A stretch of DNA of 64,000 bases, taken from positions 139,574 to 203,573 of the forward strand of contig NW_014577364.1 in the NCBI RefSeq assembly GCF_000485595.1. The letters run 5' to 3'. The notes beneath the pieces are model-generated. The model worked only from the letters and a program-made list of their open reading frames with translations, was not told where the DNA came from and did not search any database. Every line of letters starts with the position of its first letter. The stretch's first letter is position 1. This document shows, piece after piece, positions 1 through 10,742 of this stretch. The position numbers and the translations under genes are program-made. Source of the DNA: Priapulus caudatus. Taxonomy: Eukaryota > Priapulida > Priapulimorpha > Priapulimorphida > Priapulidae.

Positions 1-33
<33 letters not shown>
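1..33. repeat. (AG)n microsatellite at window edge
   Basis: Uninterrupted AG dinucleotides, cut by the window start. Confidence 0.98.
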
Positions 34-36
<3 letters not shown>

Positions 37-1156
37 CGCGCGTAAAAAAAGTGGAAAATAGGAAGATTAACTAGGTAAGGGAAGGAAGGGATGGGGAGAG
101 AGGAAGCGGGAGATGGAGATGAGAAGAAACGATGGCGGCCAATGGCAGCAAGAAAAACGCCGCATTATGTATGACACACACGGAAGCACACACGCAGAAG
201 ATAGGAAATATCTTACTCGACAAGCTGCAGCATGAAAATCGATTGTTCTATGCATATGTATCGTAATCCACATTCTCAGGAAGCAAATATGTCTGAAAAC
301 GACGAAGAAAATCAGCAATGTCGCGAATTAGCTCTCGAAAATGATCAAACATCGAGAAAACGAATCGCTAATTAGTGAAAGCGAGACTCGAAGAACGCGA
401 CATCCGAACTTGTTGATTATGGGTTTGGCCGAGTAGGCACGCCCACCGCTGGTAATGATCGCGGTTAAAATTACTCTCATTATTCGCTAATCCGACGCTG
501 TTGTGGTCGGTGGTCGTCGTTAACGACAGTACGTCTTCGATCCCCCCCCCCCGTGCACAGATTTAAGCATATTGTCAGATACTAATTCACGGATTTCTGT
601 TAATGTCATATCACAGATACTGAGCCTCGGCAGGTTTTTTTGCGGGGGGGTGGGGGGGGGTAGGTAGATGCCGTTAGCAATACGAGCCGTACGATGGGGA
701 AATCGAAATTCAGAAAAAAAAATTGCCATAGCTGACGGCTAAAGTGATTGGCCTGAGCCATTTTACTCTCATAATTACGAATATGATGGCGCATTCGGCA
801 CGTTAGAACTGACAGCGCAGGAAGTGATGTCGCTGATAGCTCAGCTATTAGTGTAACTAGTTACGGAGCTTCGAGCAGCGTTGTCTATACGCGCCTGCTC
901 GATTACACCTTTATAGAAACGTCCGATGATTATAATCGAGGGCGGGACGCATCGAGATACATGGCCACGTACGCTGTATCCTGTATTAATTGTTGTAGTG
1001 TATCCTGTATTGTTCTAAGAAGAAAATAAGAAACTTAGCGTGATTTCGAAATTTTATACGGTTTCGTCTGCGATCACTGCTAGCGAGTGTAGACAGTGGT
1101 AGCACTGGCAGTGAGATCAAGCCATCCCCCCCACCCCCACCACGCTCACGTTGCAG
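34..1156. other. Gene-free flank, no recognised feature
   Basis: Mixed-composition sequence with short homopolymers (poly-C near 541, poly-G near 641-660). Open frames are short and unconvincing. I see no exon, RNA gene or intact transposon. Confidence 0.5.
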
Positions 1157-1253
1157 CACACACACACGCACACGCACACGCACACGCACACGCACACGCA
1201 CACGCACACGCACACGCACACGCACGCACGCTCGCACACACACGCGCACACAC
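1157..1253. repeat. (CACACG)n microsatellite
   Basis: About twelve CACACG hexamers grading into CACGCACG. It produces a spurious Val-Arg/Cys-Ala open frame on the minus strand. Confidence 0.95.
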
Positions 1254-1485
1254 ATTATACTCTTGATTATATATATATATAATAAGGAACAACACACGGA
1301 CGCCCATGAAGAGATTACGATCTCTTATATAATTATATATACGTATTACATATAACAAGTTATATACGTTATATATATATATACATCAAGAGCTAATCAT
1401 ACATGTATTATTTGTATTAATAGTTGTAATACAGTACGTTGTATAATACATTGTACAATGATTACATTGTATACATTGTACAATG

Positions 1486-1560
1486 CACAGGCACTTGAAG
1501 CGTTTCAACTGTAAACACACGCCGCAGCCATTGCGCGCACACTGACACATAAATATATAC
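1486..1560. mobile_element. Degenerate hAT-like foldback MITE fragment
   Basis: Starts with CACAGGCACTTGAAGCGTTT, the same end as the element at 14461, then jumps to the central part (CCGCAGCCATTGCGCGCACA, CTGACACATAAATATA) seen near 26361-26400. Most of the left arm is deleted and no right arm is visible. It is flanked by repeated ACATTGTACAATG palindromes. Confidence 0.6.
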
Positions 1561-1643
1561 AAAACATAAATACATAAATACACATAAATACACATAAATA
1601 CAATACATTGTACAATGTACATATGCTCGTGATATAGGCCTAC

Positions 1644-1653
1644 ATATATATAT

Positions 1654-1716
<63 letters not shown>
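1644..1716. repeat. (TA)n followed by (TG)n microsatellite
   Basis: Alternating TA run passing directly into a TG run. Confidence 0.95.
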
Positions 1717-1718
<2 letters not shown>

Positions 1719-2130
1719 CTGCTAGCGTGAGCGTGGTGGGGAGACGAGATCACGCTGCCAGTGAATTTTCTATCAATTTTCATCATTTTCATCTTTTCTG
1801 CTAATTCGGCGTCCGTCTCAACTAGCCTAGTGAAACCTCTGTTTAATCCTACATACCTGTCTCGGAAACCACGGCGGTAATACATTGAGTACGAATCGAC
1901 CATATTCGCGTATACAGAGGCTTTTCTAGGGTTTAGTGTCGAACGGTATAATGAGTTAGTAACCCTGGCATGCCTCGCTGGTATCCCACCTGTAGATGCT
2001 CACATGGTTTATCGGCAGCTATAAATACACCTGTAATTACGTATTCGTGTAATACGGTGTGCTATAGATAACGCGTGTGCTCCTACTCGTATGCGGTTCT
2101 ATTTCAGTTATTATTACTGTCATATATTAT

Positions 2131-2131
<1 letters not shown>

Positions 2132-2172
<41 letters not shown>

Positions 2173-2187
2173 ACCCCCCCCCCCCCC
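2132..2187. repeat. Poly-C tract (about 55 bases)
   Basis: Nearly uninterrupted C run with one A. Length is unreliable in any long-read consensus. It gives false poly-Pro frames. Confidence 0.95.
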
Positions 2188-2359
2188 TCGTAGTTACCAC
2201 AGGTGTAATAATTTGCTATATATGCTCAGCTCTGTTCCGAGAGATTGGCATACATATAGACGACTCGTATAGAGAGAGGAGAGTGCTAATTTCGGTTACC
2301 ACTTTCACTGGTATTGATTATTGCCACGAACCGTGCAGCCAGTACTTGTGTGAGCGTAG

Positions 2360-2425
2360 CGTGCATGCATGCATGCATGCATGCGTGCGTGCGTGTGTAC
2401 GTGCGTGCGTGCGTGCGTGCGTGTA
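2360..2425. repeat. (TGCA)n/(TGCG)n tetranucleotide array
   Basis: TGCA units change to TGCG units in one continuous array. Confidence 0.93.
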
Positions 2426-2588
2426 TAGGCCTACATCGCTTCTTCCTTCTACCGGTTTCGTTGTGGAAACTTTCCTGCTTGTATATAATTATTTTGCTGA
2501 CAATATTGGGTTAGGGGATGCCCTCACTGCAGCTATGGGGAAAATGTAATAGGAAGTCCCACGCCGGACTATATAAATATATATATAT

Positions 2589-2624
<36 letters not shown>

Positions 2625-2787
2625 CTGATATTATCTATAATTTTCGCAGGGTGCATTTATATCTCTATCGTACTCTCACATTCTATTATCCAATCTATTT
2701 ACTTCCTGCATTACCTATCTGTCAATCAAATCCGAACTCGTCTCTTTATCATATGTCACGGGCTTACACCTACCCTCGCAATCTCTC

Positions 2788-2788
<1 letters not shown>

Positions 2789-2838
<50 letters not shown>
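2789..2838. repeat. (CT)n microsatellite
   Basis: About 24 CT units. Confidence 0.96.
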
Positions 2839-2844
<6 letters not shown>

Positions 2845-3364
2845 CGCTCACCGTGTTAACTGTAAAAACGCAATCGTAGAGCGAGGCACGCATCTAGCGA
2901 GATATGTTCGTGAATCGTGAAATGTTATCATTATATTATATTTACAGCGAAGTGGTTCTATCTATGATCAATCATCTATAAATAATGCCCATGCTTATAT
3001 AAATAAATAAAATAAAAATCATTACACAAATTGCTTAGGTGCGGCGCACAACTCTATCGTCAGTATTCCTGATAGGAAATTATTGCAAACCACTGGATAT
3101 CTATGTAAAGATTGGAAGAGAGTATTATAGCAGGAGTTACTAATTTTATCACATTTTTATGCTGTGTGATCTATGGTGATACGGATACATGGCTAATCGA
3201 AACCAGGAAATAAATTGTTATTCTCTATACGACTATATGCTATCTATCTATTTATCTGTCTATCTATATATCTATTTAGCTATCAAGTCTATAGAACATT
3301 ATACTATATCATGCCCCCAATGAAACCACTTCATTGTCATCACCTGCAGCAGCGGCGGCGGCAG
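2839..3364. other. Gene-free stretch
   Basis: AT-rich sequence with short CTAT runs near 3240-3280. No exon or element recognised. Confidence 0.5.
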
Positions 3365-3389
3365 CATCGTCATCATTATCATTATCGTT

Positions 3390-3429
<40 letters not shown>

Positions 3430-3492
3430 CCATCATTATTATCATTATCATTATCACGACAAGAATTATGACCATCATCATCGTCGTCGTCG
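3365..3492. repeat. (TCA)n/(CAT)n trinucleotide array
   Basis: Core at about 3390-3430 with ATTATC and GTCGTC variants around it. Poly-His and poly-Met frames on the two strands are artefacts of it. Confidence 0.93.
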
Positions 3493-3845
3493 TTGACGAT
3501 ATCATCGTTATTATCATTTCATGGCTAGTGTGAACTATCATTTCATGCTAGTGGCTAGAGCACACACAGCAACCTATAGAGCAAATGTCATTTCACGCTT
3601 ACCGATTCGATACCAGAATTTTAACACGTGGTTTTTGACATATGGGTTAGTTGTCAGAAATATCAAGTTTAGGATGTAAGAACCTTTGCATATAAGATTT
3701 TGTGTAAAGATTGCTACGTCTTAGGCTAATAATGGTAATAACAGTTAACAAAGTAACAGTAACAATGGTTGATAACAGTTTCTGAAAACACGCCTTTTGG
3801 CTATAACATCTAGCCTCTAACATAATATTGTTTTTCACATCTGTC

Positions 3846-3985
3846 CGTTAACACGTTGAATTTACGTGATTTACGAATTTTACGTGACGTGTTAACACGT
3901 GATTTTACGATTTACGTGATTTTACGTAATTTACGAATACACGTTGAATCTTTTCCGTTAACACGTGAATTTTCACACATCAGCC
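3846..3985. repeat. Degenerate ACGTGATTTACG repeat cluster
   Basis: GTTAACACGT occurs at about 3848, 3890 and 3958, with TTTACGTGATTTTACG-type units in between. This is an irregular array of 12-16 base units containing several ACGTGA/CACGTG words. Confidence 0.7.
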
Positions 3986-4382
3986 ATTTACTTCCCGACA
4001 TTAATATCATTTGTTTTTCAACACCTCACTGACGGCCTGTAAAATAATCGTCGGCCTGTGTTGACCAGGCTGTCGATGACCAACAATGTTGTCACTGTAA
4101 CGCCGTACAAAGGAACGGATGCTATTCGATTCAGACTTATCACTTCATTTCTGTGATGGTAATATTGGTCACCAGACGAACTCTCTAGCACACCGTGAAC
4201 TCTCTGAACATAACATGAACTCTGCACATTTGATCGAGGCTTACAATCAACAGACGAGCAGCGTTTTGTCGAAGTCAATATACTGTTTTGTTTGATCTGC
4301 AACCGACGTGTAGGCAAACAAGGCCGAACAGACGAACTCGACTGACTCGCGACAAACTTATCATTGTCATTCAACATTGCAG

Positions 4383-4562
4383 ATCGGCAAAATTCGGCGC
4401 CGGAGTTCGAGGAATCGAGCCGGTTAGGGAGTTCCATCGTCTTGCTAAGGAGACTGCTGGAGACGAACACCAGTGTCACTGATAACAATCTTGACGGCGG
4501 TAATCGAAGCTTTGACATCTCAAACACGTCATCGTCGAAGCTTCCGCACTGCACGCCTCCGG
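4383..4562 (+). CDS. SLC24: NCKX (SLC24A3/4-like) exon: end of extracellular N-terminus
   Basis: Predicted internal exon of a K+-dependent Na+/Ca2+ exchanger. The acceptor is the AG at 4381-4382 after a T/C-rich tract, and the donor is GTAAGC at 4563. It is open in one frame and ends in HCTPPG. Its last base plus the first two of the next exon make an Ala codon, giving CTPPAYHEFPPDAF, which matches the family's conserved run just before the first helix of the mature protein. Three N-glycosylation sequons (NTS, NRS, NTS) and a Ser/Asn-rich composition fit the extracellular N-terminal loop known in NCKX proteins. The upstream coding exon with the signal peptide is not recognised, so the 5' border rests on the splice signal alone; the frame stays open back to 4346. 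The 205-residue antisense reading frame over this stretch is a shadow. Confidence 0.72.
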
Positions 4563-4798
4563 GTAAGCGAACGCGGCGATGACTAAACGAACGTAAAAAT
4601 ATATCATCGGAGTAAATGTTGTTTCGAAATACCACAGTGCTCGCGCGCTAGTAAATGCGGTTAGGTTAGTTTAGTTTATGCAGCTTTTATACACGGCGCG
4701 ACTGGACTATTCAATCGTTTTCAATCTATCAATTCAAGCAATTTCATTCGATGCGCGCAAAATCGATATGTTTTTAATTACTTTGATTGCGTCTCTAG

Positions 4799-4950
4799 CG
4801 TATCACGAGTTCCCGCCGGACGCGTTTACTAACCAGCAGCGCAAGCATGGAGCCGTCGCCATACACATCCTAGTCGTGCTCTACATGTTCCTTGCCCTCG
4901 CCATCGTCTGCGACGATTACTTCGTATCGTCATTGGAAAAAATATGCGAG
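4799..4950 (+). CDS. SLC24: NCKX (SLC24A3/4-like) exon: first mature membrane helix
   Basis: Exon of the NCKX exchanger, with acceptor tctctag ending at 4798 and donor GTAACG at 4951. It encodes YHEFPPDAFTNQQRKHGAVA, then a hydrophobic helix (IHILVVLYMFLALAIVC), then DDYFVSSLEKICE. ALAIVCDDYF and SLEKICE are hallmarks; SLEKICE favours the NCKX3/NCKX4 branch over NCKX1/2/5. The protein exchanges Na+ for Ca2+ plus K+ across a membrane. The intron to the previous exon is only 236 bp and phase 1; the next junction is phase 0. This exon lies outside the duplicated blocks and occurs once. Confidence 0.93.
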
Positions 4951-4966
4951 GTAACGATTACGTAGG

Positions 4967-5060
4967 CACGCGCGAACGCACGTACGGAAGCACGCACGTA
5001 CGGACGCACGCACGCACGCGCGCCCTCACGTGCGAACACGCCCACACACTCACTCATATA
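4967..5060. repeat. (ACGC)n-type degenerate array
   Basis: ACGCACGC and ACGTACGG units just after the second exon's donor site, within the intron. Confidence 0.85.
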
Positions 5061-5352
5061 CACCCAACTGTAATTCTGTAGGGTTACTTGTATAATATTG
5101 AGATTTTTTCTTATATATAGGTTCGTCATGACAAAACCTTTCCAGAGAACGATGTGAGAACGATGCTAAAATCGTATTATTAATGATATATTTAAAAATT
5201 CATGTAAATTCAACAAAGATTACTATTCACTGTTCACTTTCATCATTCTACAACTGATTACGTACGTAGGCCTACTGCGCATTTGGCTGGCGTTATTGCG
5301 ACCATAGAAGCATTACTCACGTTATGTCGTCATGGTTACATATAATCATATA

Positions 5353-6309
5353 CAGTAAAAACCCGCGTATAAGAACCTAGATTTTAAGAACCTGTTAGGC
5401 AAAAAATTTCCCATTTAGACCCCGTTACATAAGAACCTGTTTTAGGCTAAGATTTTAAAGTAGGTTCTTAATTTTCTATGCAGATGAAGACTTAAAAAGA
5501 AACACAGGTAAAATAAAAAAGATGAGCTCAACAATATCGATGAATGTGCCAGCACCCTGGCATTGTTATTGAGACACAGTACTGCATTACCTACATATAT
5601 CTCCAAATGTAAAATATTATCAAACAAGAATACAAGCCCAAGCATCTCTTCAGTGAAACATAGTTCTTGTCAGCACATGAGAAATAAGCAGATGTATTGT
5701 TTCCACATTACAGTACTGTATGTCCATTCAGAATCCAATAGACCAGCAGATGTATTGTTTTGTTGAATAAAAACAATCACAGAGCTGTGTTGAATGCTGG
5801 TTAGCACTTTCTAATGTCACTAATACTGAGTTCTTCAGCAAATTCTTTGGTTTGAAGTTTCCTTGTGAACCTCTTCAAGTAATCCCTATCTCCAACCAAC
5901 CTATAGTCAACAGGGATCTCAAGGTCCTTCTCTTGGCCAGCATTGTAGCGATTTATTAAATTTGGTAAACTTTTATACATTTTGCTCTTGGCTGTATCTA
6001 TAGCTTTTTGGCACGCATCTTTTTGCATGTTGTTTTGTTTCCTTGGATACATATTGTATCATACAGTATGATAAGCACTGAAAAACTTACACTGTAGCCC
6101 ATCATGGGTATTAATTAGCAAAAATTGCAGTCCGTGTAAGCAAATTTTAACACAATTTGAATCAAGTATAAGCTTATACATATTAAAAGTAGAAACAAGA
6201 ACCTATTTAAGAACCTTTTGAGCCTAATTTTTCAGTAAGCATCATTTATATAAGAACCTATTGAGGCTAACTTGGAAAAATCTAGGTTCTTATACGCGGG
6301 TTTTTACTG
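5353..6309. mobile_element. TA-flanked DNA transposon with 33-bp TIRs (Tc1/mariner-like, non-autonomous)
   Basis: The ends 5353-5385 and 6277-6309 are perfect inverted repeats of 33 bp starting CAGTAAAAACCC, flanked on each side by TA (5351-5352, 6310-6311). A TA target duplication with CAGT-type ends points to the Tc1/mariner/pogo group. The 957-bp length is too short for a transposase. Extra subterminal copies of AAGAACCT occur in both orientations near 5387, 5429, 5460, 6198, 6210 and 6253. The interior has one 83-codon frame. It lies in the intron between the second and third recognised exons. Confidence 0.88.
5801..6052 (-). CDS. Hypothetical 83-residue ORF inside the TA-flanked element
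   Basis: An ATG-started frame of 83 codons ending in TAG. The product is charged (many Lys, Asp, Glu), contains EIPVDYRLVGDRDYLKRF and lacks membrane segments. It has a more protein-like composition than other frames nearby. I do not recognise a family. It could be a remnant of the parent element's transposase, a captured host fragment or chance. No promoter or splice evidence is visible. Confidence 0.3.
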   Translation of the reverse strand: MYPRKQNNMQKDACQKAIDTAKSKMYKSLPNLINRYNAGQEKDLEIPVDYRLVGDRDYLKRFTRKLQTKEFAEELSISDIRKC

Positions 6310-6759
6310 TATTGGCTTTTGTGATTATGTGAATTTAGCTTTTCTCATTCAGATAAATTTGAATTTTAAAATGCGAGATTTTCTAGCATATAAGAGCGAT
6401 GCGTGAGTTGAAGAATGTAGTGCGGGCTTTAGAAAATCGGATTATCAGAAAAAACTCAAAGTTATGTGTGTGCATTTCTACTGGACTCATCGGCTTAGGC
6501 AACTCGTAGGAAATTATCAGTGCACAAACCTGAAATAACGAAAGGCTTCGTGCAGTATGGTAATAGCTGCCGCCACGAGTTGTAATGTCACACGTACGTG
6601 TAGTATACCAATACGTGAGTAATAGTGACGCATTGCCCATGCCTGTCCGCAAATTATTACAGTAACTTAAAACAGCTAATATATAGGGCGCTATGATATA
6701 TTAAACTGATTCGATGATACTATTGAAGTCGTAAATGATAGTCGCGATGTACGAATAGA
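6310..6759. other. Intronic sequence, no feature
   Basis: Unique-looking intron between the TA-flanked element and the foldback element; nothing recognised. Confidence 0.55.
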
Positions 6760-7004
6760 CACGGGCACTCAATAATAAAATGATGGTAAATAAATACGAA
6801 ATGTATTTACTTCCAAAGTTTTAATGTTTCTCTACTCTCTTTCGCCTATTATTAGTAATAATTTCCCGTGCAAATTATAATGTTGTTGTTTGTGCACAGC
6901 GGCGTGCGCGCGGTGTACTTGTGTGTTGCAGAGGAGCATTTGAACAGCATTAACAGAAAGTTCATCATCATCATCATATCCGTTTAACGTCCACGTTCCA
7001 CATG

Positions 7005-7760
7005 CTAGCAGATTGGACGTTGCGTGGTGGTTCTTAGAACATTCTTCCACTTAACCCTGTCTAGGGTGTCCTCATCTGTGAGGTTCCACACTCTCAGATC
7101 TTCCTTAACAAGCTCTTTCGACGACTTTCTGGGTCTTCCTTTTCTTTGACATCCATCTACATGAAGGCTGGTGACTGTGTTTATCCATGAGCTGCTCCGC
7201 TGTACATGGCCGTACCATCGCAAACGCCTACGTCTAAGGGGTGGATTCCAGATCTTAAGCCTCTCATGCAGGATACCGGAGCTGACTCTGTCCTCTGGCT
7301 TCACACCACACATCCATCTCAGCATCGCACGCTCATTCCTCCCTAGACGCAGCATGTCATTCTTCCTCAAAGGCCAACATTCACTGGCGTACAACATGGC
7401 ACCCCTGACATGGGTGTGTAGTGACAGGCTCTTGTATGACAGGACAGGTAGTAACTCTCTGAATTTTCCCCAAGCAGTTCTTACTCTTGTAATTGTGGCA
7501 GCCTCACAGCCGCCACCAGGACAGAGAGTGTCACCCAGAGAGCAAAATGAGTCGACAATTGCCACTGCATGGTCACCAACCATCACATGGTCACAGGGCC
7601 TGCCATCGATGGGACAAGCTGTGCCGAGGCACCTACTACATCTAAAAGCGGGGTCAGAGGACAGTTTGTCACGAACATGACTGCACTTTTTGTGGATCCA
7701 GTGAGAACAGCCCACTGCACAAGATGCAATTACGGCCAACCCCTTTCCTTCAAACACCAC
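7005..7760 (-). pseudogene. LINE C-terminal region with Cys/His knuckle
   Basis: A 251-codon frame. It opens with a PHD-like Cys/His pattern (CAVGCSHWIHKKCSHV then FRCSRC), continues with VDSFCSLGDTLCPGGGCEAA and MLYASECWPLRKNDM, and ends with LRRRRLRWYGHVQR and KGRPRKS. This order is usual for the C-terminus of these LINE proteins. It ends about 45 bases before the trinucleotide tail. Confidence 0.85.
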
Positions 7761-7811
7761 ACGGATGCTTACCAGAATCTCTCAGGGAGTTTAGGTTAGA
7801 ACCAGATATCA

Positions 7812-8027
7812 TTATCTTGGTTTAGCCATGTTTACGCTGAGGCCCTTCGACTCCAGCCCAGACTTCCAGAGGTGTAGATTCTGTTGAACCTCATTTAATG
7901 ACTTTGATGTTATGACTAAGTCATCAGCGTATAACAGTTCCCAAGGACAACCGGTGCGGAATTCACGTGACAGGGCCTCAAGTACAATAATGAACAGTAG
8001 CGGGCTCAGAACCGGGCCTTGATGCAC
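7812..8027 (-). pseudogene. LINE reverse transcriptase, YADD segment
   Basis: A short frame with HQGPVLSPLLFIIVLEALSR followed by LLYADDLVITS, the catalytic palm motif with two Asp. A stop lies just upstream, before VGVHQG, and separates it from the N-terminal half. Both catalytic motifs are intact in sequence but not in one frame. Confidence 0.88.
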
Positions 8028-8141
8028 TCCAACCTAGACTTTAAATTGATCACTATATGAATTGTTAATCCTAACTCTGCGCTTATCATTCAGGTACATT
8101 GCTTGAACTGTGCTCACTATCCATTCAGGCAAACACAGTCG

Positions 8142-8978
8142 TCATATAGCCCACCACAGAACTTCATGCGGAAGACGGTCGAAGGCCTTTTCAAGATCAA
8201 CAAAGGCGAAAAATAAGTTCCTGTCTTTGGCGAGGTATTTTTCTTGCAATTGCCGCACAATAAAGATTGCATCACTTCTTCCTCTTCCTGGCCCGAAACC
8301 AAACTGCATTTCACTTATATCCACAATATCACGAATCACTTTATCCATCACCCTTTCAATGACTTTCAGGACAAGCTCAGCTAGTTTCCAACCCCTGTAG
8401 TTACTCCTATCCAGGGCTTCACCCTTGCCCTTATACAGGTTGATGATATAACTATCATCCCAGTCCTCGGGGATTTTCCTCTCAGCTATGATAGCGTTCG
8501 CTAGATTGGACACGAGAGGACAACTAACGTCAGTAGAGGCCTTCAGCATTTCAGCAACGACACCAGTAGGTCCGGAGGCTTTGCCAGGCTTCATCTTGTT
8601 GATTGCTTCAACCACCATCCCAGAAGTCACCAGTATAGGGGGACCAGCAACAGGTTCAGCCATAGGTAAATCTTCAACAGACCAGGGGAATTCCAAGTTA
8701 AGTAGACGCTCGTAATGCTCTTTCCACGCTTTTTTCTTGGCATCATCACTGAGGGAGAGATTGCCCCGATCATCCTTCACGCAACTATTACCAACGATGT
8801 CCTGGTTTTCTTTCTTCATTTGCTTGGCGATACGGATAACGTCTTCCTTCCCTGATTCAACATCTGCGAATCTACTCTCCTCTGCCTTCTTCTTTGCAGC
8901 ATATACTGCACGCTTAGCTATGTGTTTAGCTTTAAGGTACTCTTGTTTGCTGCCACCCTCTTTCCACGTTTTCCACAA
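8142..8978 (-). pseudogene. LINE reverse transcriptase, N-terminal half
   Basis: A 278-codon frame with the characteristic SDDAKKKAWKEHYERLLNLE upstream block, then the INKMKPGKASGPTGVVAEML fingers motif, PEDWDDSYIINLYKGKG, the NYRGWKLAELVLKVIERVM block, and finally FAFVDLEKAFDRLPHEV, which carries the first catalytic Asp. It ends at a stop shortly after HEVLWWAI, before the YADD motif. The frame between 8979 and 9279 is broken by stops and shifts but keeps recognisable linker sequence. Confidence 0.9.
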
Positions 8979-9279
8979 ATGTCTTTTCTTTTCTACAGCA
9001 GAACTGACAGAATCATCCCACCACCAAGTCTGCTTCCTCTATTTACCTTTCTTCGTGTACCCACAAACTGTATCAGTTGCCTTCAGTAGGCTACCTTTTA
9101 GAAGCTGCCAGGTTTCATCGACTGAAAGAGCGCGATTGTCGTGTAGTATACTTTCAACCTCCTTCTGGAATTCGTTCTTTACCTCAGGATCTCTCAATTT
9201 CTAAGTGTGGAGTTTGGGGGTAAAAATTTGTTTTCGTGGCTTAGTGGTCAGAGATGAGCAACTTGTGTTTGGGGGCACA

Positions 9280-10263
9280 TTACTCACAGGGAAGGACCTT
9301 AACATTGGAAACAAGTCTGAAGTCACGACGTCTGACAAGGATATAATCAACTTGACTGGAGGAGCCTCCTGACTGATAAGTAATAAGATGGTTTACTCTC
9401 TTTTTGAAGAGGGAGTTACAGATGACAAGTCCATTGGCCACTGAGAATTCAAGTGTCCTTTCACCTTCGGTGTTGCGATCGTCAAAACCAAAACCACCAT
9501 AAACGCCTTCATAACCAGCGGATACACTTCCGATGTGACCATTGAAGTCACCGCAGAGGAACAGGGTCTCAGATTCCCCATTCTTGGCCACGGTGCACTG
9601 AAGCTCATCGTAGAAGGCATCCTTGATCTTATCGTCCAGACCCACTTGTGGAGCATATATTGAAACAATGGTTAGGATGTTTACACCAACAGTAATTTTG
9701 ATGAGGATAATTCTGTCAGAAATACGCTTAATGTCAAATACATTATCTACCAATTTCTGAGCAAGAAAAATTACAACTCCACCGGTAGCCTTATCATTGC
9801 CAGTCCAGAAGAACTTGTACTTTGAGTCTTTTTCACTAATCATGCGAGCTGACCCAGCTCTCCACCTAGTCTCCTGTAGACAGCATAGGTCAATCCTCCT
9901 TCTTGAGATAGTCTCAACCACCTCGCTACATCTTCTTCTCATTGTGCCAACATTCAATGTTGCAATACGAAACTTTTGACGCGGTCGCAGGCTGTCGATC
10001 TGGCGATGCCCACGTCCGACACCCACCCTACCGTTAACGACATTAGGAGTCCCGTTTTCTCTGATACGATTACTATGAACTACCATGACTTTTAATGGAG
10101 CAGCGGTTTTACGGCTGGATGCCCTTCCTAACACCAACCTAGAAATCACAGCATCTAGAGAGCTGGGTTCTGAAAGGCTGCCATCAACCAGGAGCCAGAC
10201 CAGAAAGGACCCCAAAGGATGATAACCAGGAGACAGTAGATGGAAACACCACGAAGACAGCAA
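9280..10263 (-). pseudogene. LINE EEP endonuclease domain
   Basis: A 327-codon open frame. From about residue 99 it reads RIATLNVGTMRRR, then DLCCLQETRW, VSIYAPQ, LCGDFNGHIGS and SQVDYILVRRRDF. These are the ordered motifs of the exonuclease-endonuclease-phosphatase fold (Glu of QET, GDFN, D of VDYI) that nicks the target DNA. The frame stops after NVKVLPCE. The segment expected to hold the terminal His motif continues beyond the stop in degraded form. The first ~95 residues are the linker normal for this LINE type. Confidence 0.9.
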
Positions 10264-10568
10264 ACTGGTTAAGGCGCCAGTAACCCGCCTTTGCCCCTTC
10301 TCCTGTTAGTGAAAACGGTTCTGCCACGTGAAGGCCAGGAGCTGGACTTTGGTTGTCAAAGGCTAAATTTTGCGCAAGCCATTGGGGCATTTTATAGGCT
10401 GAGAAACCTTACTACCCCGGCAATGACAACCACTTCAGAACCGTAAAGTTATTACTAATAATAGGCAAAATGGAGTAGAGAAACATTAAAAATTTGGTTG
10501 GAAATACATTTCGTGTTTGTTTATTATCATTTTATTATTAAAACGTTCCAGGTGCCCGTGCGAATAGG

Positions 10569-10693
10569 CTACGTGAATGCTACGCCAATATTTCCACACA
10601 CGGTTTCCCAGCAATTTCTCCTGACGTGCGCAAGCGACATACCCTAACCACTACCAGACACATATTTATCTTGGCGTCTGCTTGCTTATTGAT

Positions 10694-10742
<49 letters not shown>

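Larger units (their letters stand above)
6961..10445 (-). mobile_element. Non-LTR retrotransposon (RTE-like, EEP + RT), inactivated
   Basis: Read on the minus strand: 5' leader (about 10445-10264), EEP endonuclease, linker, reverse transcriptase with YADD, Cys/His segment and C-terminal domain, then a short tail ending in ATGATG-type trinucleotides at 6961-6976. A trinucleotide tail and a single EEP-RT ORF are typical of RTE-like LINEs, of the kind often annotated as 'craniofacial development protein 2-like'. Several stops and shifts make it inactive. Flanking AAAGTT at both ends may be a short target duplication. The second copy at 18138 lacks the last 460 bases. Confidence 0.87.
6760..10560. 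mobile_element. hAT-like foldback element split by a LINE
   Basis: The left arm (6760 to about 6870) starts CACGGGCACT, and the right arm (about 10446-10560) ends AGGTGCCCGTG. Over about 100 bp the right arm is the inverted, diverged copy of the left, with shared AAATAAATACGAAATGTATT-type and CTATTATTAGTAATAA words. Flanks CGAATAGA (6752-6759) and CGAATAGG (10561-10568) form a near-perfect 8-bp target duplication, as in hAT elements. It belongs to the same family as 14461-14802 but is older. The gap between arms holds the LINE. Confidence 0.78.

Noticed and set aside
4018-4635. 205-codon minus-strand frame
   Set aside because: It is antisense to a plus-strand NCKX exon with good splice sites and phase; no recognisable domain.
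7171-7680. 169-codon plus-strand frame, and similar ones at 8110-9204
   Set aside because: Antisense shadows of the LINE's reverse transcriptase and C-terminus.
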